Program-made: the position numbers and the translations under genes | The notes under the pieces: model-generated | What the model saw: the letters and a program-made list of their open reading frames with translations, nothing else | What the model was told of the DNA's origin: nothing | Databases searched by the model: none | Assembly: GCA_946002055.1 (NCBI GenBank) | Contig: CAMFYL010000002.1 | Span: forward strand, 62,001 to 126,000 | Direction of reading: 5' to 3' | Length of the DNA stretch: 64,000 bases | From: an uncultured Roseburia sp. | GTDB taxonomy: Bacteria > Bacillota > Clostridia > Lachnospirales > Lachnospiraceae | Part shown: one piece after another, positions 51,898 through 60,932 of the stretch | Layout: the number at the start of each line of letters is the position of its first letter | Numbering within the stretch: the stretch's first letter is position 1

Positions 51898-52329
51898 ATG
51901 CATGAATTAGGAATCGTGTTTCATATTGTGAAGACCGTTGAGGAGCTTGCAGTAGAGAATCATGTGAACCGTGTCAACAAAGTTACCTTGCAGGTGGGAG
52001 AGGTTTCTACAGTTATCCCGGAATATCTGGTGGACTGCTGGAACTGGAAATGCTCTAAGAGCGAAATTATGCAGGGGTGTGAACTGGAAGTGGAGATGAT
52101 CCCGGCAGTGACCTACTGTGAGGATTGTCAACAGACCTATGGTACGGTAGAACACGGTAAGATATGTCCACATTGTGGAAGCGAGAATACTTATCTGGTA
52201 CAGGGCAATGAACACGCCATCAAAGAAATCGAAGTATATAACGATGATGAAGCAAGCGACACTCCGCAAGTGAGTGCAGATGCTGATGGATTAGAGAGAA
52301 TTCCGGAGATGGAAGAATCTCAAGAGTAA
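51898..52329 (+). CDS. hypA: HypA-type nickel metallochaperone
   Basis: A 143-aa protein. It begins MHELG, with the conserved N-terminal MHE whose His2 coordinates Ni in HypA. The zinc finger is C74-x2-C77 and C90-x2-C93 (CEDCQQTY, CPHCGS). The C-terminal ~28 residues are an acidic extension (DDEASDTPQVSADADG) beyond the usual ~115 aa. HypA normally hands nickel to [NiFe]-hydrogenase or urease, but neither those nor hypB-F occur here. Its place at the end of an operon that starts with a CooC-type ATPase points to nickel delivery to an operon product. Confidence 0.88.
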   Translation: MHELGIVFHIVKTVEELAVENHVNRVNKVTLQVGEVSTVIPEYLVDCWNWKCSKSEIMQGCELEVEMIPAVTYCEDCQQTYGTVEHGKICPHCGSENTYLVQGNEHAIKEIEVYNDDEASDTPQVSADADGLERIPEMEESQE

Positions 52330-52332
52330 AAC

Positions 52333-52375
52333 AAAACACTTTGTGGTCTCAGGGGGGCTGCAAAGTGTTTTTTTT
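52333..52375 (+). terminator. Terminator of the nickel/dehydratase-like operon
   Basis: AAAACACTTTG (52333-52343) and CAAAGTGTTTT (52361-52371), a perfect 11-bp stem, with a T run. Confidence 0.92.
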
Positions 52376-52625
52376 ATTTCAATTTTGGAGGTTATATATT
52401 AAAATATATAGTAACGATACACTTACAAACTATGAGCAAAAGAGGATGAGAATATGATGACAAGGGAAAAATTGTAATGGAAAAGGTTTATGAAGCGGCT
52501 TTCAATCTTAGTGAAGAAGAATTGGATCAAATTGATTTTTCAGCCTTCCATTGACAAGGGGGTGGAAGAATTATAAACTCATAGTAAAATAATCCTATCA
52601 AAATGGTAGGAAAAGGAGTGAAGCT
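52376..52625 (+). other. Intergenic region with a 25-codon frame and Rrf2 leader
   Basis: 250 bp. A short frame at 52477-52554 encodes MEKVYEAAFNLSEEELDQID plus FSAFH. It has only GGGAAAAATT upstream, so it may be a remnant or a leader peptide. The remainder is AT-rich and includes the inverted repeat at 52594-52610. Nothing else is recognised. Confidence 0.35.
52594..52610. promoter_or_regulatory. Putative Rrf2 operator
   Basis: CCTATC-AAAAT-GGTAGG, an imperfect inverted repeat (5 of 6 pairs) 16 nt before the Rrf2 gene, overlapping its ribosome-site region. Autoregulation is common in this family. Confidence 0.4.
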
Positions 52626-53027
52626 ATGAAAGTATCAACAAAAGGCAGATATGCCATTCGATTTTTGCTGGATTTAGCCCGGAATAGTCAGGGAAAGCCG
52701 GTGCGTATTAAGGATGTGGCTTCCAGACAAGAGATTTCTGATAAGTATTTGGAACAGGTGGTGTCGGTGCTTCAGAAGGCGGGGTTTGTAAATAGTGTCC
52801 GGGGCCCTCAGGGGGGATATACCTTGTCCCGACAGCCACAGGAATATACCATTGGTGATATTCTTCGCCTTACAGAGGGAAATATGGCACCGGTGGCATG
52901 TTTGGCTGAAGAGGACAATGTTTGCCAGCGGGCAGGGCAGTGTAGCACATTGCCACTATGGAAAAAACTGGATGATGCAATCCGAGGTGTGATTGACACC
53001 ACTACATTGGCAGATTTGATTGAGTGA
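52626..53027 (+). CDS. Rrf2-family regulator with IscR-like Cys triad
   Basis: A 133-aa winged-helix regulator. MKVSTKGRYAIRFLLDLARN is the family N-terminus, EISDKYLEQVVSVLQKAGFV the recognition helix and SVRGPQGGYTLSR the wing. Three Cys (92, 100, 106) in ACLAEEDNVCQRAGQC are placed like the [2Fe-2S] ligands of IscR (92, 98, 104), with wider first spacing, so cluster sensing is likely. CymR, which lacks these Cys, is less likely. No isc or suf genes follow; a 60-aa gene starts 13 nt later. Confidence 0.9.
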   Translation: MKVSTKGRYAIRFLLDLARNSQGKPVRIKDVASRQEISDKYLEQVVSVLQKAGFVNSVRGPQGGYTLSRQPQEYTIGDILRLTEGNMAPVACLAEEDNVCQRAGQCSTLPLWKKLDDAIRGVIDTTTLADLIE

Positions 53028-53040
53028 GGAGGAGAGGATC

Positions 53041-53223
53041 ATGAATCAGGCACAGGAAGAGTATTTAGAGCGTTTCTGTGAGCACAAAAGCATTACCAGA
53101 GAAGAGGCTATGGAGTATGCAGTTGTGAAGGGTGTGATGCAACAGCTGGAGAATTATAGACCTCCTGTAAGAGAAAAGCAGGGGGGCGATGGCCTGGATC
53201 GATTGAGTTGTAATTGCTCATAA
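53041..53223 (+). CDS. Hypothetical protein, 60 aa, Rrf2-linked
   Basis: Begins MNQAQEEYLERFCEHKSITR; soluble and helical, with a Cys-ending tail LSCNCS that could bind metal. No family recognised. The ATG at 53041 follows GAGGAGAGG by 5 nt and lies 13 nt after the Rrf2 gene, so it is almost certainly co-transcribed. Reading from further upstream would overlap the Rrf2 gene without a ribosome site. Confidence 0.65.
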   Translation: MNQAQEEYLERFCEHKSITREEAMEYAVVKGVMQQLENYRPPVREKQGGDGLDRLSCNCS

Positions 53224-53373
53224 AGAATGCAAAATGTTAAATGGGCAACATATTGTGGTATATTTATTTTTAGATTGTGATTTTCCACATTATGTTGTAG
53301 AATATATGTAAGTGTTTTCGTGGGACCGACAGATAATATAGAGCGATATACAAAGGAATCGGGGGAAGATAGT

Positions 53374-54843
53374 ATGACATTACAAAAGAAGCAGATGGGA
53401 GAACGCAATCAGATAGGTATGATGATTGGTATGATGATTACAATCGCTATGATTGCTTTGGAAATTACGTCAGTTATTATGAAGGGCGTTTCCATTGGCA
53501 GAATCATCACACTTGTAGTTGGTGTGGAAACTGTATTTATGTTGCTGTTCGGATTTAAGAAGAAGAGATATGAGGATAATTATCATCATATTTGTATTTA
53601 CCCTGTATTTTTACTCTTTTTATTTATGTTGTTTACAGGAGATAATTTCTTTTATTTTGTTATCATCTTTCCGATTGCTGTTCTGGTTATGATGTTCCAG
53701 AAGGTGAAGATAGTTAAGCTGGGAGCTGTTATGGCTGTGGCAAGTGCTATTGCTTATGATGTTTACCATGCGGCGTTTATTGCTACAGAGAATTGCCTTC
53801 CGGATTACATTATTCAGGTGGCTGCAGTGGCTGTGGCTGCCACGGCAGAGATTTTGATTTCAGCACAACAGCAGAGACATCAGGAAGAGACCATTGGACA
53901 GATTGAGAAGGATGCTGCCAAACAGGCGAATGTGGCTAAGGAGATTGTGGAGCATGCCAATGATTTGGCAGAACAGTTTACACTGGCTACAGAAGTATCG
54001 GATAGATTAAATGAGTGTATGGCTGACAATCATGATTCTGCAAATGGTATTGCAGAGAGCACGAAACTGACCGCTGAGGCAGTGGAACAGCAGACTATGC
54101 ATACTGTTGAGATTCAGAATATTTTGCAGGAAGTAGACGAGCAGACCAAGGAGATGAGCCAGCTTTCAGACTCCACTCGTGTAGCAGTGGAAGAGGGTGT
54201 GAAACTTATCAATCAGTTGGAGGAGCAGGCTAAGGAGGTTGCCAGAATCAACCAGCAGACAGAGGAGTCTACCAATAATCTGAACAATCGTATTCACGAC
54301 GTGGATGCTATTACAGATACGATTCTTGGTATTTCCTCACAGACCAATTTGTTGGCGTTGAATGCTTCGATTGAGGCAGCTAGAGCTGGTGAAGCTGGTA
54401 AGGGATTTGCCGTGGTTGCTGATGAGATTCGTCAGTTGGCGGAAGAGACAAGACAAGCGACCGAACAGATTGGTGCTATTATTACAAAGCTTACCGATGA
54501 AGCAGAGATTGCAATTCATAGTATGGAGAAGTCAACAGAATGTATTGTTCGCCAAAACGAGATGATCAATTCTACTGGTGAGAAACTTGGGGATATCCAG
54601 AATAACACCCATTCCCTTACAGGGGGCGTGGCAAGGGTGGCAGAATCTGTTGCAGATGTATTGGATGCCAATGCACGGATTACAGACAGTATTGCAAATC
54701 TTTCAGCCACATCTGAGGAGGTGGCTGCATCTTCTGAAACCGCTCTTGCATTAAGTGAAAGCAGTATGCATGCTATGGAAGAGATGAATGGTTATTTGAC
54801 CAAGATTTCTGAGGTTGCAGAGGCTATGAGAAGTATGTCATAA
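53374..54843 (+). CDS. Methyl-accepting chemotaxis-like protein with six-TM N-terminus
   Basis: A 489-aa signalling protein. Residues ~12-175 contain about six hydrophobic helices (for example [20 protein letters not shown] and [14 protein letters not shown]) with only short loops and no periplasmic sensor. A cytoplasmic coiled coil follows directly, without an evident HAMP domain. The signalling hairpin [20 protein letters not shown] (~329) is well conserved. It probably senses something in or across the membrane. ATG 53374 follows GGGGGAAGA by 6 nt. It is monocistronic with a clear terminator. Confidence 0.9.
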   Translation: MTLQKKQMGERNQIGMMIGMMITIAMIALEITSVIMKGVSIGRIITLVVGVETVFMLLFGFKKKRYEDNYHHICIYPVFLLFLFMLFTGDNFFYFVIIFPIAVLVMMFQKVKIVKLGAVMAVASAIAYDVYHAAFIATENCLPDYIIQVAAVAVAATAEILISAQQQRHQEETIGQIEKDAAKQANVAKEIVEHANDLAEQFTLATEVSDRLNECMADNHDSANGIAESTKLTAEAVEQQTMHTVEIQNILQEVDEQTKEMSQLSDSTRVAVEEGVKLINQLEEQAKEVARINQQTEESTNNLNNRIHDVDAITDTILGISSQTNLLALNASIEAARAGEAGKGFAVVADEIRQLAEETRQATEQIGAIITKLTDEAEIAIHSMEKSTECIVRQNEMINSTGEKLGDIQNNTHSLTGGVARVAESVADVLDANARITDSIANLSATSEEVAASSETALALSESSMHAMEEMNGYLTKISEVAEAMRSMS

Positions 54844-54866
54844 ATGTATGATGATTTTGAAATGTT

Positions 54867-54900
54867 AGACCCTTGTCTTTTTATGGCAAGGGTCTTTTTT
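54867..54900 (+). terminator. Terminator after the six-TM chemoreceptor gene
   Basis: AGACCCTTG (54867-54875) and CAAGGGTCT (54887-54895), a perfect 9-bp stem with T run. Confidence 0.92.
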
Positions 54901-54918
54901 AAAACGCCTCTATGTTCC

Positions 54919-54954
54919 GCTACCAGCGTCCGGGTAGCGAAAGCGTGCCCGGCA
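54919..54954. repeat. 36-bp repeat copy, also inside the 238-bp element
   Basis: Identical at 34 of 36 positions to 25303-25338. It begins GCTACCAGCGTCC and ends AGCGTGCCCGGCA. It contains a GCTACC/GGTAGC stem and lies between a terminator and the leuB promoter. Confidence 0.8.
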
Positions 54955-55061
54955 GTGTGATGTATATCCCTATATCCTGGTATTAATCCACAAATGTGGC
55001 AATAATGCGTTAATGCCCATAAAAGAAGGCTTTTTTTTTGCTTTTTTATGCAATGTTTTGG

Positions 55062-55090
55062 TTGAAAAGAGTCTGGGAATACTTTATTAT
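55062..55090 (+). promoter_or_regulatory. leuB promoter
   Basis: TTGAAA (55062-55067), 17-bp spacer, TATTAT (55085-55090). The leader is only about 30 nt, too short for a T-box or peptide attenuator downstream of this start. Confidence 0.6.
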
Positions 55091-55127
55091 AGTAAAGTGT
55101 AAAGTTGAATGGGAAGGAAGTATAGTT

Positions 55128-56228
55128 ATGGATTACAAGGTGGGAGTAATTTATGGTGATGGTATTGGTCCAGAAGTAGTGAGAGAAGCCCAGAAGGTTT
55201 TGGATAAGGTTTGTGCTACCTTTGGTCATACATTTACCTATGATGAGATTTTGATGGGAGGCTGTTCCATTGATGCAACGGGAGTGCCATTGACTGATGA
55301 GGCCATTGCACAGGCAAAGGCAAGCGATGCTGTTTTGATGGGATCCATTGGTGGAAATACAGCAACATCTCCTTGGTATAAGTTGGCTCCGGAACTTCGT
55401 CCAGAGGCTGGTCTTTTGAAGCTTCGTAAGGAGTTGAATTTGTTTGCAAATCTTCGTCCGGCATATTTGTATCAGGAGTTGAAGGGAGCATGTCCGCTTC
55501 GGGATGATATTATCGGAGATGGCTTTGATATGATGATTATGCGTGAGCTTACAGGGGGGCTCTATTTTGGAGAGCGAAGCACCACAGAGATTGACGGTGT
55601 GATGACAGCCTGTGACTCCCTTACATATAATGAGAATGAGATTCGCCGTATTGCAAAGCGAGGCTTTGATATTGCCATGAAGCGTCGCAAGAAGGTGACA
55701 AGCGTGGATAAGGCTAACGTTCTTGACTCCTCCCGCCTTTGGAGAAAGGTGGTTGAGGAAGTTGCCAAGGATTATCCGGAAGTGACCTACGAGCATATGC
55801 TTGTTGACAACTGTGCAATGCAGCTTGTAAAGGATCCAAAGCAGTTCGACGTTATTTTAACCGAGAATATGTTTGGTGATATCTTATCTGACGAGGCTAG
55901 TATGGTAACAGGGTCCATCGGCATGTTGTCTTCCGCTAGTTTGAATGAAACTAAGTTTGGCTTGTATGAGCCAAGTGGCGGTTCTGCTCCGGATATTGCA
56001 GGAAAGGGCATTGCCAATCCAATTGCCACCATCTTAAGTGCAGCTATGATGCTTCGCTACAGCTTTGATCTTGACAAAGAAGCTGACGCTGTAGAAGCAG
56101 CTGTAAAGAAAGCATTAGCGGATGGTTATCGCACCATTGACATTATGCCACGGGAAGGCGATGACTTAGACGGAATTACTCAGGTTGGAACGGAAAAGAT
56201 GGGGGACATTATTTGTTCGTATATTTAG
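55128..56228 (+). CDS. leuB: 3-isopropylmalate dehydrogenase
   Basis: A 366-aa NAD-dependent beta-decarboxylating dehydrogenase in leucine synthesis. It shows YKVGVIYGDGIGPEVVREAQ, the substrate/metal motif RELTGGLYFGERSTT and NMFGDILSDEASMVTGSIG, then the NAD-binding EPSGGSAPDIAGKGIANP. The Leu-type pattern separates it from isocitrate dehydrogenase. ATG 55128 follows GGAAGGAAG by 8 nt. leuA, leuC and leuD are not in the window. A 136-bp hairpin element separates it from ilvD. Confidence 0.94.
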   Translation: MDYKVGVIYGDGIGPEVVREAQKVLDKVCATFGHTFTYDEILMGGCSIDATGVPLTDEAIAQAKASDAVLMGSIGGNTATSPWYKLAPELRPEAGLLKLRKELNLFANLRPAYLYQELKGACPLRDDIIGDGFDMMIMRELTGGLYFGERSTTEIDGVMTACDSLTYNENEIRRIAKRGFDIAMKRRKKVTSVDKANVLDSSRLWRKVVEEVAKDYPEVTYEHMLVDNCAMQLVKDPKQFDVILTENMFGDILSDEASMVTGSIGMLSSASLNETKFGLYEPSGGSAPDIAGKGIANPIATILSAAMMLRYSFDLDKEADAVEAAVKKALADGYRTIDIMPREGDDLDGITQVGTEKMGDIICSYI

Positions 56229-56321
56229 TAGGTTAGATGAGAAGTTACCTGATGATAAACTACTGAGTAGTGAATTGCCTGCTATCTGGTAGATGACATA
56301 TTAATTACACAATACAACGCA

Positions 56322-56457
56322 GCGGGGGAGAGGTCCATATTATGATGACTGACCTTAGAAAAACGTCCTCACTTAATGAGCATTGCGAATTTAGTGAGGC
56401 TACGTTTTTCTCAGAGCGAGAGCGTGTCAGGAATCAAGATATGGACCTCTCCCTCGC
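56322..56457. repeat. 136-bp two-stem inverted repeat between leuB and ilvD
   Basis: Outer arms GCGGGGGAGAGGTCCATAT (56322-56340) and ATATGGACCTCTCCCTCGC (56439-56457) pair with one mismatch. Inner arms AGAAAAACGTCCTCACT (56357-56373) and AGTGAGGCTACGTTTTTCT (56393-56411) pair with a small bulge. The 3' part has GAGCGAGAGCGTGTCAGG, reminiscent of the tail of the 36-bp repeat. No ORF. Confidence 0.8.
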
Positions 56458-56472
56458 GGAAAAGAGGGAAAA

Positions 56473-58140
56473 ATGAGAAGTGATAATGTAAAGAGTGGTA
56501 TGCAACAGGCACCACACAGAAGTTTGTTTAACGCTTTGGGATTTACCGAAGAAGAGATGAAAAAGCCTATGGTTGGTATCGTTAGTTCCTACAACGAGAT
56601 TGTACCAGGCCATATGAATCTGGATAAAATTGTGAATGCAGTTAAAATGGGAGTTGCTGAAGCTGGGGGTGTGCCAGTGGTATTTCCAGCCATTGCTGTC
56701 TGTGATGGTATCGCCATGGGACACACTGGAATGAAGTATTCTCTGGTGACAAGAGATTTGATTGCAGATTCTACCGAGTGTATGGCACTTGCACATCAGT
56801 TTGACGCTCTTGTGATGGTTCCTAACTGTGACAAGAATGTACCTGGTCTTTTAATGGCTGCAGCCCGTGTCAATGTACCAACCGTATTTGTATCCGGTGG
56901 ACCAATGCTTGCCGGAAAAGTTAAAGGACAGAAGAGATCACTTTCTTCCATGTTTGAGGCTGTTGGTTCTTATGAGGCCGGAACAATGACAGCAGAGGAT
57001 GTAAGAGAGTATGAGGAAAAGGTATGTCCTACTTGTGGCTCTTGCTCAGGTATGTATACTGCAAACTCTATGAACTGCTTAACTGAGGCACTTGGTATGG
57101 GACTTGGCGGAAATGGAACAATCCCAGCAGTTTATTCTGACCGTATTCGTCTTGCTAAGCATGCGGGTATGGCCGTTATGGAGATGTATCGCAAAGACAT
57201 TCGCCCAAGAGATATTATGACAAAGGAAGCCATCATCAATGCCCTTACGGTTGATATGGCGTTGGGATGCTCCACAAACTCTATGCTTCATTTGCCGGCA
57301 ATTGCACATGAAGTTGGATTTGACTTTGATATTTCATATGCTAATCCAATTAGTGAGAAAACACCAAACCTTTGCCATTTGGCACCGGCAGGTCCTACCT
57401 ATATGGAGGACTTGAACGAAGCCGGCGGTGTATACGCAGTAATGAAAGAATTAGCAGACATCGGTTTGCTTCATCTTGATTGTATGACAGTAACAGGTAA
57501 GACAGTTGGAGAGAATATTGCAAATGCAGTGAATAAGAATCCGGAAGTCATTCGCCCAGTTGACAATCCATATTCTAAGACAGGTGGTCTTGCTGTATTG
57601 AAGGGTAACATCGCTCCGGACGGTGGTGTTGTTAAACGCTCTGCCGTTGTAGATGAGATGCTTGTTCACTCTGGCCCGGCTCGCGTCTTTGACTGCGAGG
57701 AAGATGCCATTGCAGCCATTAAGGGAGGCAAGATTGTTGACGGTGATGTTGTTGTTATTCGTTACGAGGGACCTAAGGGTGGTCCTGGTATGAGAGAGAT
57801 GTTAAATCCTACATCTGCTATCGCAGGTATGGGACTTGGCTCAACCGTTGCTCTTATTACAGACGGACGTTTCTCTGGAGCCTCCAGAGGAGCTTCTATT
57901 GGTCATGTTTCACCTGAGGCTGCAGTAGGTGGCCCAATTGCTTTGGTGGAAGAGGGAGATATCATTTCCATTAACATTCCGGAAATGACCATCAATATGG
58001 AAGTTTCTGAGGAAGAGTTAGAAAGACGTAGAGCGACTTGGCAGCCTAGAGAGCCAAAGATAAAAGAAGGTTACTTAAGAAGATATGCAGCACAGGTTAC
58101 ATCAGGTAATATGGGTGCAATCTTAAAGCAGCCTGAGTAG
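56473..58140 (+). CDS. ilvD: Dihydroxy-acid dehydratase
   Basis: A 555-aa iron-sulfur dehydratase common to valine, isoleucine and leucine synthesis. Cluster and active-site motifs are present: [36 protein letters not shown] and [17 protein letters not shown]. The first residue run [19 protein letters not shown] is normal for clostridial enzymes. AGAGGGAAAA precedes the ATG. ilvB follows after 12 nt. Confidence 0.96.
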   Translation: MRSDNVKSGMQQAPHRSLFNALGFTEEEMKKPMVGIVSSYNEIVPGHMNLDKIVNAVKMGVAEAGGVPVVFPAIAVCDGIAMGHTGMKYSLVTRDLIADSTECMALAHQFDALVMVPNCDKNVPGLLMAAARVNVPTVFVSGGPMLAGKVKGQKRSLSSMFEAVGSYEAGTMTAEDVREYEEKVCPTCGSCSGMYTANSMNCLTEALGMGLGGNGTIPAVYSDRIRLAKHAGMAVMEMYRKDIRPRDIMTKEAIINALTVDMALGCSTNSMLHLPAIAHEVGFDFDISYANPISEKTPNLCHLAPAGPTYMEDLNEAGGVYAVMKELADIGLLHLDCMTVTGKTVGENIANAVNKNPEVIRPVDNPYSKTGGLAVLKGNIAPDGGVVKRSAVVDEMLVHSGPARVFDCEEDAIAAIKGGKIVDGDVVVIRYEGPKGGPGMREMLNPTSAIAGMGLGSTVALITDGRFSGASRGASIGHVSPEAAVGGPIALVEEGDIISINIPEMTINMEVSEEELERRRATWQPREPKIKEGYLRRYAAQVTSGNMGAILKQPE

Positions 58141-58152
58141 GGGGATAAATAA

Positions 58153-59838
58153 ATGCAGTTAACAGGAGCACAAATTGTAATCCAGTGCTTAAAGGAACAA
58201 AAGGTAGATACCGTTTTCGGTTATCCGGGCGGTTCGATTTTAAATGTATATGATGAGTTATATAAGCATAGGGATGAGATTCATCACGTGTTGACTTCCC
58301 ACGAGCAGGGAGCCAGCCACGCAGCAGATGGCTATGCCAGAAGTACAGGAAAAGTTGGTGTATGTTTTGCCACCAGTGGTCCTGGAGCCACCAACTTGGT
58401 CACAGGTATTGCCACCGCCTATATGGACTCTGTTCCAATGGTAGCAATCACCTGTAATGTTACCGTTCCACTTTTGGGAAAAGACAGTTTTCAGGAAGTA
58501 GATATTGCCGGTGTGACAATGCCGGTAACGAAGCATAACTTCATTGTAAAAGATGTGACAAAGCTTGCTGATACCATTCGTCGAGCATTTACCATTGCAA
58601 AGACAGGAAGACCTGGTCCAGTCCTTGTGGATATTCCCAAGGATGTAACAGCGGCTAAGACAGAGTACACATTCTGTGAGGCAGCTGAAGTGGCACCGGT
58701 GACCAAGAATATTACAGAAAAGTCTTTGGAAATGGCAGCAGAGTTGATTCGCAAGTCCAAGAAGCCATATATCTTTGTAGGTGGTGGCGCTGTTATCAGT
58801 GAAGCAGGTGAGGAACTGAAGAAGTTTGTAGAACTTGTGGATGCACCGGTTTGTGATTCCTTGATGGGTAAGGGAGCCATCGATGGTAATTCGGATAGAT
58901 ATACAGGTATGCTTGGTATGCACGGAACGAAGACATCCAACCTAGGTGTCAGCGAGTGTGATTTGCTTATCGCTATCGGAACCAGATTCAGTGATCGTGT
59001 TCTTGGAAATCCTAAGAAATTTGCAAAGCAGGCTAAGGTGCTTCAGTTTGATGTGGATCCGGCAGAAATTAATAAGAATGTTGTCGTAACATCCAGTGTT
59101 ATCGGAGATGTGAAAGAAATCCTAAAGCGTCTTAATCCAATGCTTCCCCAGAAGGATAATGGAGAATGGATGGCTCACATAGAAGAAATGAAACAGAAAT
59201 ATCCGGCAACATATTGTCAGGAAGGCTTGTCTGGCCCATTTGTTATTGAAGAAATTTATCGCCAGACAAAGGGGGATGCCATTATCGCAACTGAGGTGGG
59301 ACAGCATCAGATGTGGGCAGCACAGTACTATAAGTACAACAGACCACATCAGCTTTTGACCTCCGGTGGATTGGGAACCATGGGATATGGCCTGGGAGCT
59401 GCCATTGGAGCACAGGTTGCAAATCCGGATAAGCAGGTAGTTAACATTGCAGGAGATGGCTGTTTCCGTATGAATATGAATGAGGTGGCAACAGCAGTGA
59501 GAGAGCAGGTGCCAATGATTGAGGTGGTAATTAACAACCATGTGCTGGGTATGGTTCGTCAGTGGCAAACCTTGTTCTATGAAAAGAGATATTCTTCCAC
59601 GATCTTGAACGATGGTGTTGATTTTGTAAAATTAGCAGAAGCCATGGGGGCAAAGGGCCTTCGTGCCACAACCCAGGAAGAATTTAAGGAGGCATTCAAG
59701 GAGGCCTTAGAGAGTAAGGTTCCGGTAGTTCTTGATTGTGTCATCGATTGTGATGACAAGGTGTGGCCAATGGTTGCACCGGGAACACCAATCAATGAGT
59801 GCTTTGATGAAAAAGATTTAAAGGAGAGGAACAAGTAA
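58153..59838 (+). CDS. ilvB: Acetolactate synthase large subunit
   Basis: A 561-aa ThDP-dependent enzyme that condenses pyruvate (or pyruvate with 2-oxobutyrate). The catalytic Glu is in [16 protein letters not shown] and the ThDP/Mg motif is [22 protein letters not shown]-site residues (RFSDRVLG) mark the anabolic, FAD-containing type. No small subunit gene (ilvN) follows, so regulation by a small subunit must come from elsewhere or be absent. GGGGGATAA precedes the start. serC follows after 1 nt. Confidence 0.95.
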   Translation: MQLTGAQIVIQCLKEQKVDTVFGYPGGSILNVYDELYKHRDEIHHVLTSHEQGASHAADGYARSTGKVGVCFATSGPGATNLVTGIATAYMDSVPMVAITCNVTVPLLGKDSFQEVDIAGVTMPVTKHNFIVKDVTKLADTIRRAFTIAKTGRPGPVLVDIPKDVTAAKTEYTFCEAAEVAPVTKNITEKSLEMAAELIRKSKKPYIFVGGGAVISEAGEELKKFVELVDAPVCDSLMGKGAIDGNSDRYTGMLGMHGTKTSNLGVSECDLLIAIGTRFSDRVLGNPKKFAKQAKVLQFDVDPAEINKNVVVTSSVIGDVKEILKRLNPMLPQKDNGEWMAHIEEMKQKYPATYCQEGLSGPFVIEEIYRQTKGDAIIATEVGQHQMWAAQYYKYNRPHQLLTSGGLGTMGYGLGAAIGAQVANPDKQVVNIAGDGCFRMNMNEVATAVREQVPMIEVVINNHVLGMVRQWQTLFYEKRYSSTILNDGVDFVKLAEAMGAKGLRATTQEEFKEAFKEALESKVPVVLDCVIDCDDKVWPMVAPGTPINECFDEKDLKERNK

Positions 59839-59839
59839 A

Positions 59840-60922
59840 ATGAGCAGAGTGTACAATTTTTCAGCGGGACCTGCAGTACTTCCGGAAGAAGTATTGCGCG
59901 AAGCAGCAGATGAGATGATGGATTACAGAGGATGTGGTATGTCGGTAATGGAGATGTCCCATCGCTCCAAGGTTTACGATAACATTATCAAAGAAGCTGA
60001 AGCTGATTTGAGGGAACTTATGAATATTCCTGACAACTATAAGGTGCTTTTCCTTCAGGGTGGAGCTTCACAGCAGTTCGCGGCAATTCCTATGAACTTA
60101 ATGAAGAACCGCAAGGCAGGATACATTGTTACCGGTCAGTGGGCTAAGAAAGCTTATCAGGAAGCTAAGATGTACGGTGAGGCTGTTGAATTGGCATCCT
60201 CTGCTGACGAAACGTTTTCTTACATTCCGGATTGTTCTGACCTTGATATTCCGGAGGATTTGGACTATGTATATATTTGCGAGAACAATACCATTTACGG
60301 AACAAAGTTCAAGGAACTTCCAAATACAAAGGGCAAGCTTTTGGTAGCAGATGTTTCTTCTTGCTTCTTATCAGAGCCTGTGGATGTAACTAAGTATGGT
60401 GTAATCTACGGTGGTGTACAGAAGAACATTGGACCAGCCGGTGTTGTGATTGTGATTATTCGTGAGGATTTGATTACCGATGATGTTCTCCCCGGAACAC
60501 CAACCATGCTTAAATATAAGACCCAGGCTGACGCAGATTCGCTTTACAACACACCTCCTTGCTATGGTATTTACATCTGCGGCAAGGTGTTTAAGTGGAT
60601 TAAGAACATGGGCGGCCTTGAGGCTATGAAAAAGCACAACGAGGAAAAGGCCAAAATTCTTTATGATTTCCTTGATGAGAGCAAGTTGTTCAAGGGTACT
60701 GTTCGCAAGGAAGACCGCTCTCTTATGAATGTGCCATTTGTCACAGGAGATGCTGACTTAGATGCAAAATTTGTGGCAGAAGCGAAGGCAGCAGGCTTCG
60801 AGAATTTGAAGGGACATCGTTCTGTTGGTGGTATGCGTGCATCTATTTACAATGCTATGCCAAAGGAAGGTGTGGAAGCCTTGGTGGCATTTATGAAGAA
60901 ATTCGAGGAAGAGAACGCATAG
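59840..60922 (+). CDS. serC: Phosphoserine aminotransferase
   Basis: A 360-aa PLP enzyme of class V that makes 3-phosphoserine from 3-phosphohydroxypyruvate and glutamate. It shows RVYNFSAGPAVLPEEVL, FLQGGASQQFAAIPMNL and VYGGVQKNIGPAG-type Lys segment (YGGVQKNIGPAG, PLP Lys near 195). The C-terminal GHRSVGGMRASIYNAMP is typical. It overlaps nothing but starts 1 nt after ilvB, and serA follows after 10 nt. Confidence 0.96.
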   Translation: MSRVYNFSAGPAVLPEEVLREAADEMMDYRGCGMSVMEMSHRSKVYDNIIKEAEADLRELMNIPDNYKVLFLQGGASQQFAAIPMNLMKNRKAGYIVTGQWAKKAYQEAKMYGEAVELASSADETFSYIPDCSDLDIPEDLDYVYICENNTIYGTKFKELPNTKGKLLVADVSSCFLSEPVDVTKYGVIYGGVQKNIGPAGVVIVIIREDLITDDVLPGTPTMLKYKTQADADSLYNTPPCYGIYICGKVFKWIKNMGGLEAMKKHNEEKAKILYDFLDESKLFKGTVRKEDRSLMNVPFVTGDADLDAKFVAEAKAAGFENLKGHRSVGGMRASIYNAMPKEGVEALVAFMKKFEEENA

Positions 60923-60932
60923 GAGGAAAGAC

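Noticed and set aside
43617..52329. A Wood-Ljungdahl CODH/ACS operon
   Set aside because: No CO dehydrogenase catalytic subunit, corrinoid protein or methyltransferase is present, and the ACS-like protein lacks most of the A-cluster ligands.
51898..52329. Marker of a nearby [NiFe]-hydrogenase cluster
   Set aside because: HypA is convincing, but no hydrogenase subunit or hypB-F gene lies in the window.
54901..55127. A T-box or leucine attenuator before leuB
   Set aside because: No T-box sequence or leucine-rich leader peptide is seen and the leader after the likely promoter is only about 30 nt.
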